The position numbers and the translations under genes were made by a program. A model generated the notes under the pieces. It had not been told where the DNA came from, made no database searches, and saw nothing but the letters and a program-made list of their open reading frames with translations. A stretch of DNA of 64,000 bases from Onchidella celtica (lineage: Eukaryota; Mollusca; Gastropoda; Systellommatophora; Onchidiidae): positions 28,198,312 through 28,262,311 of the forward strand of contig OZ007581.1 of assembly GCA_963931925.1 (NCBI GenBank), read 5' to 3'. Position 1 is the first letter of the stretch; each line of letters begins with the position of its first letter. Positions 52,486 through 64,000 of this stretch are shown here, one piece after another.

Positions 52486-55400
52486 CATTGCTGTTCCTTC
52501 ACTTTGCCATTTCTAAATGGTTAATAAAAAACTGTGGCTTTTCACAAGAAAGTCTGACTAGATCGTGTGTTATTATAATTGCAATTGGCTAACTGCATGA
52601 TACAAATAATTGGGAATTGTATTGCCTGGATGATTTTGTAAGAATTGTGTCACACAGATTGGGTAAGGAAAGATGAGAGAGTGGGGAGGAGATTTAGGCT
52701 GGAGGGGCAGAGCGAGAGAGGAATGTAAAAATATGGCATCAAGAAAAAGATGTGTGTTGGAAAGCCTAATAATTAAAGATGTTAGTTCAAGACCAGGGCT
52801 AATTAACATTTGAGTCATTTCCAGAAAAAGCAAAAATAAAAAAAAATAAAAACTTTGGAGTTAACCTTCTTCTTGCATTGGTGTGGCAAACTTTGAAATC
52901 AAACATTCTCAGCACTGATTAACAATAGAAGGATGATGTAACGATAAATAGATACCCCCCCCCCCCTCGCCTGTTTTTAAAAATCGAATTATCATTGACA
53001 TGCGCAATTCTACTTTTAGCAAAATGTGACTTAACCTCGTTTTGAACTAACTTCTTCAGTTCAGAAAAGATACAATAAAAAGTTCAGAAAAAGGAAATCC
53101 CGTTCTTGTAGAACATGTACATCTATGGGAAAGACAAGTCCAAGTTCAAGTTTAGTTTATTGTAAGGCCTGGCGGACAATTCAATATACACAGAAGAATC
53201 ATGCAGACAATCTTTGAAAACATTAAAAACAAACAAACAGACAGACAAAAAGCACAGTCATTCACTCTCTCCGCTTCTTGCTACAATTTATACATTTACT
53301 TACAATAGTATACAATAAAATACAACTTGTAATTACCAGCAACAGTCACCATTTTTCAGTATTTCAATATATGCTTGCAATGGGGCTTGGAATAAATTTA
53401 AAAAGAAATTGCACTCTAGAAGGTGACATAAAAGTCCGTACCAATTTGGAATCTAAGACCAACAGCACGATATCTAAATTAATTTTTTTTAATTTGCTGA
53501 TTGCTATTTTACATTTTCTAAGTTATTAGATTATAATATATCCCGAAAATAATCCTCAAAGCTTAAAATATTACCGAAATTGATTCCATGTAAAGAAAGA
53601 ATGAAACTTTCAAATTGGAAGGAAAAGTTGAAAACAAACATTTGTTCGGGTCCTGCGGATTGTGGGATCCCAAGCTTTGGCTTATTTCGCTTATGCCTAA
53701 TTCCAGCCCTAGAGTCAAGAGTGCAAGAAAAAGCATTTTTCCTCAGTATCTCAGTGTTAGCTCATGGTGACCAGGAAGGATATAAAATTTAAAACTAAGA
53801 CTTTAATTTTGATTCACTGTTATAAGTTCTTGTTAGTCCATAATTGTTTCTGACCACGTCCAATTGTCATAATTCTAATGTGGTTTTATCAATGAAACAA
53901 ATGTTGTGAAATCCACAGACTGTAAAATATAATTTATTATTGACCAACCAATGTCAATACCATTTAATATTTAAACATCAAATAAAGTACTATCAAATAG
54001 TAGTGCAGATTTTGAAAAATCTTTTTGAATATGTCACAATATAATTACAGCAACAAGAAACAATTAAAAAAAAAAAAACACTTGTGAGAAAAAGAATCCA
54101 TCAAATTGATGTTGGTAGGTAAATATAATGTGTTTCAGAAAAAAACAAACAGTTTACAGTATATTTTAGAAACCTCTTACACACATTGCACATAATATGG
54201 ACAATAATCTATTGTCAGGTATTTTCCATATTGTTATTTGTTCACTTTTGCCATTTCCAGAAAATGAGGATTGAAAGTTTCAAGAGTTATGTAAAAAATC
54301 AGGATTTTTTTCGACTAACTTCAAAATCTAAACCAACAATTAAAACTAGGAGTGAAAGAACCACGTTCATGACAAAACCTCAAAATCGACAAAATATCCC
54401 ATACAACAATATGGCAAATATCCATCAATATAAACTAAAATATATCTAATTCCAACGTTTTAAAGAGGGAAGGGGGTGGAAGCTGTTGAAAAAAAAAAAG
54501 TTGTTACAAGAACATTGTTGTTCTTTTCCAAATTGCACAAAGAACAGAGACGTGTTACCTAATCCAAGTAGTTTTCTTCCCAAAGAATATTTCACTTTGG
54601 ATGGGTGATAGATCTATAAATGTGAGAAAACACTAAATATCTATAAAAAAAAACAAAAAAAAACACGCCTTTCCAACCCCTAAGAGCACTACAAAATAGC
54701 ACATGTACATTAAATACAAGCGTACTGAAAGTGAAAGTAAAACAAAGCAAAACAAAATGGGGACATTTAATGGAAACCATAACCATAATATTTGAATAGA
54801 CGATAACAAATACAAGCAATAATAAACAATACAGTTGGGTCAATAACACAGAAATGTGCATTCAATGGAAGTAATAACTAAAAAAGTTAAAAATGCATTC
54901 ATAATAATAAGAATAGCTGAACTAATTTATTACTAATAAATATATAAAAAGAAAGACTGAATCATTAATATAACAAGGAAAAAAAAAAAACTTGTGAGAT
55001 CCCAAGATTTTTGGAAAAAAACAATAAGGGAAACAACATTTTCAAATATCTTCAAGTTCAATAGAATAAAAGCAACAAACGAACAAAAAAAAAAAAAAAA
55101 ATATCCACAAGTTTCAACTGCTGGAACATAAAAGAAATGACTGTAAATTATGATCATAACATGAGACAGGACAAGACAAAGAGTTACTGACAGTTTGGCA
55201 GTGGACACAAAGACTGCAAGAAAACACACAGACACGTGACCTAAGTGTGGCACAGTCACGGTCACACTCACATGGAAAGTCAGGGCACCAAGGGCCCAAA
55301 CTCTTCTTTGACTAGGAGAGAGAACTCTGAAGAACTTCTTTGTCTCCTTTTTTTCTTTTTTAATAGTTCAGTTCTTTAGGACAACAGGCAAGATTTAAGT

Positions 55401-55508
55401 TCTTAGATTCGGCAGTCCTTAAAAGTTATAAGTTTCAACTGCCAAGGTATCTTTAATGGGCTCGGTGTGCACAAGAACCCTTTCAGTTTTTCTTCCTTCT
55501 CCGAGAAG
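52486..55508. other. Intergenic, AT-rich, nothing firm
   Basis: Three kilobases of A- and T-rich sequence with poly(A) and poly(C) runs (52957-52968) and a possible dispersed repeat at 53130-53230. The frames present (53278, 53580, 54186, 54592 minus) have no domains. A cysteine-rich minus-strand frame at 55114-55299 is noted separately as a finding. Confidence 0.4.
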
Positions 55509-55661
55509 ACTAGGTGCTTGAGCCTTTCCCTATCATAGGATCATTGGCAGTAATTTTTTTCCTCCAGAAAAAAACTTCAACATGCCTGCACCGAATGGGG
55601 ATCGAACCCGGTACCTTCAGCATGAGAGGTGAGCACCTTGCCTGTGGACCAGGGTATCCGC
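55509..55661 (-). mobile_element. tRNA-derived SINE, copy 1
   Basis: On the minus strand a tRNA-like head has an A-box-like CTGGTCCACAGGCAAGG and a B box GGGTTCGATCCCC, spaced as in tRNAs. A body containing CGGTGCAGGCATGTTGAAGT follows. Copy 2 is at 56468-56624. It is not a functional tRNA gene because the arms do not pair fully. Confidence 0.65.
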
Positions 55662-56467
55662 TTGTGTGGATGTAGCCTTGTTAACTGTAACAAAATTGAT
55701 ACATTCTAACTTGGTCTTGTCTGTTGTGTGCAAGTTAGTAGTCTGTGGTCAGCGCCTGTGTAACCTTGTTCTGTCTTATTGTCTATCTTGAAGATTATTA
55801 ATGAACTACTTTGATTTGTTTGGGCTAGTTTGATGTGTATTTATTCTGAAATTAGCTTGTATTGCTTTGACCTAAAAAAGAAGGCCCCAGAGGAAGACAG
55901 TCGACTAGCCGAGACACAAGATACCGAGACGAATCAATTGGTCATATTCCGTCCATCGATTTACGCGCATAATGATCGATGTCAATAATGCAACTACTTG
56001 CACCACACCCATTCATAATTGAACAAAAAAGATTAGTACTCACCGTATTTATACACGTGGAAATTGTGGATATGATGGTGGGAGAAGGAATTGTTCGTGT
56101 CGGTATTCTGTCACCAGGAATACAATCAAATATTCAAATAGTGTCGTGTAGTAAGGGTGTTATTATCAAGGGATCAAACTCTTTAAAATAACAGCTGTAT
56201 TAATACTTTTCTCCCTTGGATACTGCCTACAACAACCATTCTGACCTTCCTCCTACTGCACCTTCCTCACTACATGTACAGTATGTGGCGCCTACCACCA
56301 TAGAAGAAGACAGAACTGGCAACGAGAATTAAACAAACAAAGAAAAATCAGAAAACTGAAATGGCTGCTAAGAAGAGCCTTGGGCTGAGGGCCCCTGTAA
56401 ACCACAGATCTAATTTTGTCAGGTTCGGGAACGAATTTTTCCAGCACTGATAACTTTCAGATTCATA
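55662..56467. other. Intergenic, nothing identified
   Basis: No supported gene. A short plus-strand frame (55979-56191) gives a smooth peptide but lacks splice context or a recognised family. Confidence 0.35.
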
Positions 56468-56624
56468 TACTGGGTGCTCGAGCCTACCTCCCACAGGATC
56501 AGGGACAGGAATCCCCCCCCCCTACACATACACCAAAGTCCAACATACCCGCACCAACCGTGGATCGAACCTGGTACCTTCCGCAAGCGAGGCGAGCACC
56601 TTGCCTCTAGACCACCGTGTCTCC
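56468..56624 (-). mobile_element. tRNA-derived SINE, copy 2
   Basis: The minus-strand head GGAGACACGGTGGTCTAGAG then GCAAGGTGCTCGCCTCGCTT supplies the A box, and AGGTTCGATCCACGG the B box. The body has GGTGCGGGTATGTTGGACTT and ends near TGTGGGAGGTAGGCTCGAGC. It shares head and body with copy 1. Confidence 0.65.
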
Positions 56625-57038
56625 GGCTTAGTTTGGTCCTGCCTACCCTCTGCCCTTATAATCCCTCACAGATCCAAACGTCACCTGTCCGTTCAAACTT
56701 GTGGTCACTGACATTGACAATGGAAATCTGCCACTGTATTTTGTACCATAAGGTTGGAGAGTGACGTCATGCCAGCTTGTGGAATGGCATTGGCAAGCAC
56801 GACCAATTTTTGTTAGAAAAATTTGATATAAATATTAAGAAATGCATGTATGCATGCAGTTTTATAAACTGTTAATTTGTATTACATGTAGTTCAGTAAT
56901 CACAAAGTACACATACAGGAATTTATATAGGAATTTGCTGAGTCACTGTTCACGTTAATTGCGGTTACCTTCTTGTGCATTTTAATTTGAAATCGGTACA
57001 GCCACAAGATCAGAATTGTGATCTCTCTCTCTCATTAT
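56625..57038. other. Intergenic, nothing identified
   Basis: AT-rich, no supported features. Confidence 0.4.
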
Positions 57039-57250
57039 GAGTGAATGGATAGATGGATGAATGGTCTGATGGATAAGTGGATGAATGGTTGGATGGATGA
57101 TCGGATGGATAAGTGGATGAGTGAGTGGTTGGATGAGTGACTGGATGGGCTGTGATGGGCACCCCCCCCCTCCCCAACCACTCCAACAAAGACAGCAGCA
57201 GCACCTTCCACTCCACACCTAAAAAAAAAAATATATATATATATATATAT
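57039..57250. repeat. (GGAT/GAAT)n and (AT)n simple repeats
   Basis: Imperfect GGATGAATGG/GGATAAGT units to about 57150, a C run at 57162-57170, then (AT)n at 57229-57250. Confidence 0.8.
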
Positions 57251-57711
57251 CAACAAAAACCAACTGCATCAAATGTTTGGATGTGTGTATTTTCTCACAG
57301 GTCATGACATATTTATTTATTAATGTCAAGGAATAGAGTTGAAACAATCAAATAGGTATATACACAAGTAACAGGGCAAAACAATTTGGTCAAACATCAT
57401 CAGTTATAAGGCATCGGTGTCTGCTGCATTACACTAAACCCAGTGATCAAGTGAAAACACAGTATGTACATTAGATTTCAACATCATAAAACATTGACCA
57501 AATAATCCCCAAACACAGCAAAATGATACATTTATTTATTTATTTTGAAGACGCCAGTCTGAAGTATTAGTAGGATTGATAAGGGCGACAATGAGGGAAA
57601 TTTTACCTCACCTTGATATCGGTGAGTTGTTTGCTCTTGAGGTTTTGGTACTGAGGCCAATATGGACAAGAATTGATGCATCAAAGTGAAGTAAATTAAA
57701 CTGATTATAAA
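57251..57711. other. Intergenic, nothing identified
   Basis: AT-rich with a short TTTATTTATTTATTT patch at 57530. No gene. Confidence 0.4.
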
Positions 57712-57948
57712 CCGCCACTTTTGATCTTATAATAGTTCTATCTCCATTTTCTGGAGATCTTTTAGCATGCAAGAGAGATATAACAAATGCACATTTTGAC
57801 ACATGTTTAAAATCTGTCGTGGCACTTATCAAGCTGTTTCAGAGTTCCCATTTATTCTAACTCCTTATATTAAAGCTGCAAACCTATAACATTGAATTTC
57901 TCAGTTGCACAAAATGTATAGTTGGAACAAGCAAGAACTAAGGTCGCC
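57712..57948 (-). mobile_element. MITE family M1, copy 5 (inverted)
   Basis: Reverse complement of the M1 pattern: ends CGACCTTAGTTCTTGCTTGT (minus) and TCTATCTCCATTTTCTGGAG (plus). The interior reads TTGATAAGTGCCACGACAG on the minus strand. Confidence 0.65.
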
Positions 57949-59076
57949 AATTGAGCTTCTGAATTCGATAGGTTATTTTCACTTTAAGCTACATCATGAC
58001 ACCCCCTTTCCCAAAATGACCTAAACACAAAAATGGATAGATCTTTGTTTATAGGGGCGTTCTGCCCTTTGCCTTGAGGCACAAAGCTTCACTGCATTAA
58101 GTGAGAAACACCTGTGTGAATTCATAAGATCATTAGTCAGTATAAGCCCATGGCCAACTGGTCCCCTGTAACAAATATTTTCCTTTTGATGCTAGTTGCA
58201 CGAGAAACAATGGGCAAATTTCACATTTGTGTGGTGCTCTAGGAAAACCCGTCACATGGGTCAAAGTTCACATTTTGAGATATATAAACTTTTATGAAAG
58301 AGGGACATTTTCTGTGTATTTTGCTTTTTATTTGAAGTCAATATCTCAAATAGTTTTTGAGATATGACCGTTTAAAGTATCAGGTGTAATAACCGGAGAA
58401 GCTGAGAAAAATGACCTTGCAGGCCTGTATCTCAAAAGCAGCCTGTGCGTCTTTCGACAGGTTTTCCTGGAGCGCCACACATTTAGACTTATTAGTGGCT
58501 CAGTGGGAGCTGTAATGCAGGCTCTGTTATACAAAATGGGAAATATTGCTTCAAAAGATATACAATGCATGGATTCTCCAACTGACTCATTCTTCTGTCC
58601 CAGTAAAGACAATCCGATGTAATTAGCTCAGTCACACCAAAGCCCGATCCTGCAGGAATGTAGCAATGCAAAAGTTCTGGGAGCAAACACAACACACAAC
58701 CAGCTCACATAAAACGCAGACTGAAAATAATGACAGGGAATTTTGAGTGAACTTCCTCTGACCTCCATATACCCCTGTACCTGGGGTTCCTGAATTGACC
58801 ATGGAAATCTAGAATCAATCCAGTTTGCTCTAAGACTTAAGAGATATCAATGAGACATGAGACTTTTAATGTGGCACATGTCCATAGGAGATTTACCATA
58901 ATTAAAAATGTACATCAACAAGCCACTATGACCAATCATAAAAATAATGAAAAAGTTTTGACAGTGTTCGGAGATTTTTTTTTCTTACTTGTAGATATTC
59001 TGACCTTCTCCCCAAATCCTGTAATATCTGTAGTGAGTTGTGTGTGGATACACCCTGACTTTTTTCCTTCTTGTGA
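57949..59076. other. Intergenic, nothing identified
   Basis: No supported gene; the minus frames at 58346-58695 are unremarkable. Confidence 0.4.
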
Positions 59077-59080
59077 TTAA

Positions 59081-59436
59081 CCGTTTCACACTGCCAGGAT
59101 TTTGGCTCTCGCAAGCCCACTGTACATTCCTTCTTTTTAGTGGCTACCAACTGTGTATGCACTAGTTTACAGTGTTTTTTTGAAAATTCATATAAAATTT
59201 TCTGATAAAGTTAGAGTTGGTATCATTTGGTATCATTGGGATGCTTAGTCAGAGAAGAATAATAACAATTGTATGTTTACATACAAAAAAAAAACAAGTA
59301 CAGTACATGCTACAAAACTGTGTTATTCCAGGCTGCAGCAAACGGATATGTAAGTGGCTGCACCTCCTTGACGATTGGTGTATTGATCAGTTGTAAAGCA
59401 ACCCGCCAATGAAACGTGTGGGGCGATGTGAAAACG
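59081..59436. mobile_element. piggyBac-like MITE (TTAA), copy 1
   Basis: Flanked by TTAA at 59077-59080 and 59437-59440. Terminal inverted repeats are CCGTTTCACA and (reverse-complemented) CGTTTTCACA. The interior shares GTACATTCCTTCTTT, TTCTGATAAAG and GTGTTGTATTGATCAGTTG-like words with copy 2 at 61369. TTAA duplication is diagnostic of the piggyBac group. Non-coding. Confidence 0.7.
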
Positions 59437-59440
59437 TTAA

Positions 59441-60431
59441 GCCCATGACCTCGAGGGTGACCTGTGCGTCGCGGCCCCTTATTTGACTATATACTGAGCG
59501 CATGCTCTGAGTCCTTTTGGGTGTTGATGTCAAAGTCTCCTATAGATGTTACCATACCATTCACATGTCTTGTCTATGCATGATGTCTTTGTAAATGACC
59601 GTATGACTATATGAAGAGGGTTATAGGGTCTGGCTCAGGCAACAGGAGCCCAGGTGCAGGGTCATGTAAGGTTCAAGGGGTCAGGGTTCATAGGGTTAAG
59701 AGTTCACAGGGTTACCTAAACACAAGGGAAACAGATTCCTTCCAAGACATAAGATGTACATAATAGAGCAATAATACAAATGAAATATTCCAGATTAAGT
59801 TGAAGTCACTGCAAGCTTTTGAAGGGCAGCTGGCTAATGGCTTTGATAAATATCTGAGAATCCATACATGCTGAAAGCCCCTATCAAAGGAAAAAATAAA
59901 ACCAAATATTGTGTATAAATAAATAAACATCTGCTTGGCCTAAGCTATCTATGGTGACCAGCTCTTCAGTTTTGTCTACAGTACAATGCAAATAATGAAA
60001 ATAGCAACATGCCAGCCATCACTCACTTACTCACATCGACACAGAGCATAGACCACCACTGCACATCCACTCAGACATTGACTGAAAAGACATCTCCCAC
60101 ACATACACAAAATGGTCAACTGGCATACTTGGAGTGCATAGTCCAAAGTCATAAAGATAAACAACTAGTAAACTGTACATTAGATTTATTGGGACTTAAA
60201 CAGCTCCCTTTTTAGATGGTCTTTATATGGCTGGCTTTTTTATAGCATATATGTGGGTGAATATACAACAATGTTAGATCAGGCCTTTCGTCACATGTGA
60301 GTTTGTGTCATGTTAACTTCAGGTATTTACAGGCAGCTGTTGTGTAAGCCTATATGTCTGTAGCTGTGGTATCCGACCTTATGCCGCATGTATATGTAAT
60401 ATCTCTTTAGATCAGGTGTCTGTCTCATATC
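59441..60431. other. Intergenic, nothing identified
   Basis: No supported gene. The segment 59590-59715 has short GGGTTCA/AGGGTTA near-repeats. Confidence 0.35.
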
Positions 60432-60635
60432 ATTGGTCAGCTGTTGGAACCTCATTAAAACTGGCCTTTGAAGCTGTTGTTACGGGATGGTAGTAGTTTA
60501 CATAGAAAGCTATAGATGAGCAGGGAACACAACTCTGTATTTTCTCTATTGGGCTTTGTGATTAGTATACCGTCCCTTGACAGCAACCTACATGTAAAAG
60601 GCCAGTTTTAACGAGATTCCAACAGCCCACTGATT
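60432..60635. mobile_element. Inverted-repeat element carrying the M2 core
   Basis: The left arm (from 60432) CTGTTGGAACCTCATTAAAA then CTGGCCTTT matches the reverse complement of the right arm, CTGTTGGAATCTCGTTAAAA then CTGGCCTTTT. Inner parts GGGATGGTAGTA and GGGACGGTATACTA also match, giving arms of about 60-70 bases. The centre (60495-60590) is the M2 core in minus orientation. This copy defines the ends of the M2 family. Confidence 0.65.
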
Positions 60636-61364
60636 ATGTGTATGTTGCTGCAATATCAGGCCACAATCAGCTTGTGTGTATGCAATAAAAGATGATCAGT
60701 AGTAGCAAATATATGGATCCAATATACAATATATGTCTCCGCCATATCAAACTGCCTAATCTTCCTCAGGGCTAATGGTCCACAGAAGGAGTTAAGAAGC
60801 CTTACAAACCTGGTTATTGGTTGAATGCTTCAGGGTTACCAAAACTATTGCAATTAAACTTAAGAAAGCATTAGATTCACTTTTTAACATTTTATAATCT
60901 ACTCCCAGAGATGATATTCTTTCCTGTTGTTATGGGAATTATAGGACACATCTTTAATCCATTACATGATCTTATCTCAATTTTTATCAAAAGCGGAGAT
61001 GGCGATGACAATAATACATGTATATGGATGGAAATGACTGTCAAAGTGAACATTTGCGAGTTTTAAAAAAAGTCACAATAAATCACCATCCAAAAAAAAG
61101 TGTTGATCTGGAAAACAAATTTCACATCTTAGCTGATTTATCCTAAGCCCAAAACCACAACACGTCAGCAGCATCAGAGAATGTGAAAATGACCTGCATC
61201 CCGAGGTCCTTTCCTCTTCACCCCCTAACTTCTGTTCATATACAAAGCCATTTTCATGTTTGTTATTGCCACAGGATAATCTATTGAAATACCTAGACTA
61301 GTCTGTCAGACAGAGGCCCTTGCACACTTTGCCTTAGTTTCAGTGTGAGATATGGGCTATAGAG
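60636..61364. other. Intergenic, nothing identified
   Basis: AT-rich; no supported feature. Confidence 0.4.
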
Positions 61365-61368
61365 ATAA

Positions 61369-61697
61369 CCTTTTCACATCGCAGGGATCACTGCCCTCGC
61401 ATGTCCACAGTACATTCCTTCTTTACAGTGGCTATTACATGTGTACACACTATTTTAGGGTGGTTTTGAAAATTCAGATAAAATCTTCTGATAAAGCTAG
61501 AGTAGGATGTTTGGTATCATTGGAAAGCTTATTCAAAGACAAATAATGACAGTATACCGTTTATAAATACACAGAAACAAAAACAGTATGTCCTACGAAA
61601 TTACGTGTTATCCCAAGCGACAAGGGTCGCCATGAATGGGTGTTGTATTGATCAGTTGTAAAACAGCCCCATCCAAAAGGTGCGACATGTGAAAAGG
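61369..61697. mobile_element. piggyBac-like MITE, copy 2
   Basis: Left end (ATAA)CCTTTTCACATCGC, right end GCGACATGTGAAAAGG(TTAA). The terminal inverted repeats CCTTTTCACAT match at 11 of 11; the left target site has mutated from TTAA to ATAA. It shares the interior with copy 1. Confidence 0.7.
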
Positions 61698-61701
61698 TTA
61701 A

Positions 61702-62182
61702 ACAGGGTCTTGAGACTGAAAAAAATCTGTCCTGCTAGCTGAATCAAAGGAAGTCTGAGTCGAAGCCGAAGCAATGCACACTTCATTCAGTGCACAACGG
61801 CTTATAGAGATAACTGATTTAGACAGAGTACCTATCTGTTAAAGGCATTTTCATGATCCTTAGGATTAACAATATGACGTGTGTCACTAACTTAGCAAGG
61901 AGGCATCTTTATACAAGTACATGTACTTATATAAATATATTATATACATCCCACATTTCCCTGTTTAGAGCAAATGTCTGTTCTCTGCAGTTTCATTCAC
62001 AGAAAATGTGAGAATATAAATGAGACTGGGGTGAATATATAAATTACATGTAATAGTATACCGATTAAAACCCCCCAAAGCAACCTCCCACTTTGCCGTG
62101 CAGACACATTTTAAAGGCACAAAGCATTAAGTTGCTCCTTCTTTCCTCTATCTATCCAAAGATACTGGACACAATAAGATGA
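61702..62182. other. Intergenic, nothing identified
   Basis: AT-rich; no supported feature. Confidence 0.4.
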
Positions 62183-62800
62183 GACAGCTAGTGCGTTTAG
62201 AGTGCACAGATTTCGCACCACAACCTAGCAGCAAATGCGCGGAATTCATGAACATTGCCATATTCTACAAAGCTAAATAGGGAAAATCTTGATTTTTGTT
62301 CACTGTTCAGCTATCGCCATAGGCCTTGAATGACGTCACTTATTTTGTAATTATAACTTCAATTGCTGTGGGAAAACTCTGGCTATTTTTTATTTTTTCA
62401 TAGTTCCAGTAGCACTGTAACAAATCTCCACCATTCATTCATCATTATGTTATCAAGCATTCTTTTCATGTACGGTAGTTCGCCTTGGGCCCCGCCCCCG
62501 ATCAGCGCACAAACTGTGTGCATAATTTTTTTAAGAGTTGCGAAGAAGGGAGTGTCTTATCTTATTGTTTCTAGTATCTTTGGATCTATCTCACTGAAAA
62601 TATTGATAGATATTTACCACTTATTATAGCAAATCTATCAGCCTGTTTGCCAGCCATTTACAGGAAGACAAGCCACTCTGCATCTGGTTAACAATTAGCT
62701 GTGTCGCAAGCAGGCATACTTGGAGAGTTTGGAAAGGACATCAGTTACCACTTGCAACCTCTACACTGAGACAGACACAAGTGGACTGTCCATACAATTC
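62183..62800 (+). repeat. Dispersed repeat M2, long copy
   Basis: Aligns with 18735-19010 and 19416-19720 without the 400-base block found there. It shares GACAGCTAG, GTGCACAGATTTxGCACC, GTTCAGCTATCxxC, CAGCGCxCAAACTGTG and GCGxAGAAGGGA. Confidence 0.55.
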
Positions 62801-64000
62801 TTAAACACCAACCATGAGTACTTTGGTTGCTATGACAGCAGGCCAAAAATGCCTCAACAAGCAATTTTGTGATGGTTTACCATACAAAAAAAACAACCCC
62901 ACCAATAATTGTGTTATATTTGACACAAGAAGTTGTAAATCTCATACCCTCCAAGTCATGATCTAATCCCTATATCACCATTTTCATAGATGGGAATTGG
63001 AAAAACTTTCACAGGGCTGAAAATGGACTGAATCCTATCAGTTGGCTTGGATCTGGCTGTATGCCTGCATATTACATTCCATGTTTTTCACACTGTGGCA
63101 GAGGGCAGGCAAAAATCTAAATTGGATGGAAATCTATCCCGAGGCTGACAATTCCCATCTATGACATGCTATCCAGTCAGGAGAAATGGGAGAGAGGCTG
63201 GGGCCTCAATCGCTATCTCAGCAGCCAATCTTGAGCAAAATAAAAAAAAAAGGAAAGTTTTACCTGAGGGACAAGTTATCCTACAGATAGAAAGATTACT
63301 ATGTAACATCTCCCACTGGGTACTGACTTCAGGGTATGACATCTGGACCGAAATCTGGACAAGCGAGAAACATAAATAAGCACGTATACCCATGCCATAA
63401 TATGGCAAACTGAAGCTGTCAGTTAAAGTTATGATTTCCATAGAATGGAAAGGACACAAACACATAACGCTTCAAAGATCACATAATAATCTACTTTGTA
63501 TAATGTGCACCCTGTCACCACTGTGTTGCACTTTACTGGGAGGGCCTTGTATAAAATGTATTTTTTCATGTCTGTATGACACCCTAAGTACAGGACGGTC
63601 ATGCAAAATAAGGAACAGTTGGCAGGTTGGAAAACATATCTATACAGAAAACACAAAATCAACCACTACAAACTTAATTAAATTCCAAAATCAAACAAGT
63701 CATCAAGAAAATTCTCCTCATTTGACATATCTCGACATATCTTTTTTTATGTAGGAGAAGAAGTTGCAGGTTTTCTTTAATTTCCATATCCTCAGAATGC
63801 ATGACATATAAATCTTAATCATGGAAACTAACGCCCAATTCAAAAGTAAATAATCTATTTCTTAATTGAATACAAAAACACTAATGCCATACACTTCAGA
63901 AAACCAAGGTATTTACAGTAGCACACACAGATTCATTCAGTTTCTCTTGAGAGTATATGTGTATAGGGAAGTTTCACTACTGGTCGATTCGCACTGTGAG
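62801..64000. other. Right edge, nothing identified
   Basis: AT-rich sequence without a supported gene. Frames at 63161-63379 and 63431-63754 (plus) and 63169-63465 and 63429-63662 (minus) overlap each other on opposite strands and show no domain. Confidence 0.4.

Noticed and set aside
55560..55665. Functional tRNA gene
   Set aside because: A and B boxes are present but stems do not form a complete cloverleaf and the head continues into a SINE body shared with 56.5 kb.
63161..63754. Overlapping frames at the right edge
   Set aside because: Opposite-strand overlaps with no domain or splice support.

Overview
The window is eukaryotic nuclear DNA: AT-rich, intron-containing and dense with transposon relics. 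The gene content (an MTERF4 orthologue, a single-CRD C-type lectin exon), the mobile elements (LTR retrotransposons with integrase ahead of reverse transcriptase, RTE/CR1-like LINE tails, tRNA-derived SINEs, many MITEs) and the frequent ACATGTA words suggest a marine invertebrate, most likely a mollusc (gastropod). The species assignment is inference.

Host genes are few. At the left edge a plus-strand gene seems to end in two phase-compatible exons (1668-1853 and 3823-3974) encoding a proline-rich, acidic C-terminal tail. At 8864-11568 lies a complete two-coding-exon mitochondrial MTERF4-like gene. At 17177-17711 (minus) is the last exon of a C-type lectin-domain gene. Three weaker plus-strand exon candidates (31530, 32817, 37680) flank a LINE insertion.

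Retroelements fill the middle. 24.9-30.1 kb holds a 5'-truncated, frameshifted LTR element (family B). 33.16-37.21 kb is a minus-strand LINE flanked by a 12-bp repeat. 40.36-47.40 kb is a very young LTR element (family A): 798-bp LTRs differing at one visible site, a 5-bp target duplication GTGTG, a tRNA-Pro-type primer site and an intact gag, but the integrase catalytic core is deleted. 48.34-52.49 kb is a non-coding deletion derivative of family B with a repeat-rich leader. Families A and B both carry the gag-PR-INT-RT-RH order, the Copia-like arrangement known from Gmr1-type Ty3/Gypsy elements.

The rest is intergenic or intronic and carries several small inverted-repeat families, some with recognisable target duplications (TTA, TTAA, degenerate 8 bp), dispersed repeats, two tRNA-like SINEs, (AATG)n, (GATA)n and (GA)n microsatellites and a palindromic CTAGATCTAGAT tract. 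The last 11 kb (53-64 kb) has no gene I can support. The genes share no operon-like or pathway relationship; the organising theme is layered transposon insertion.
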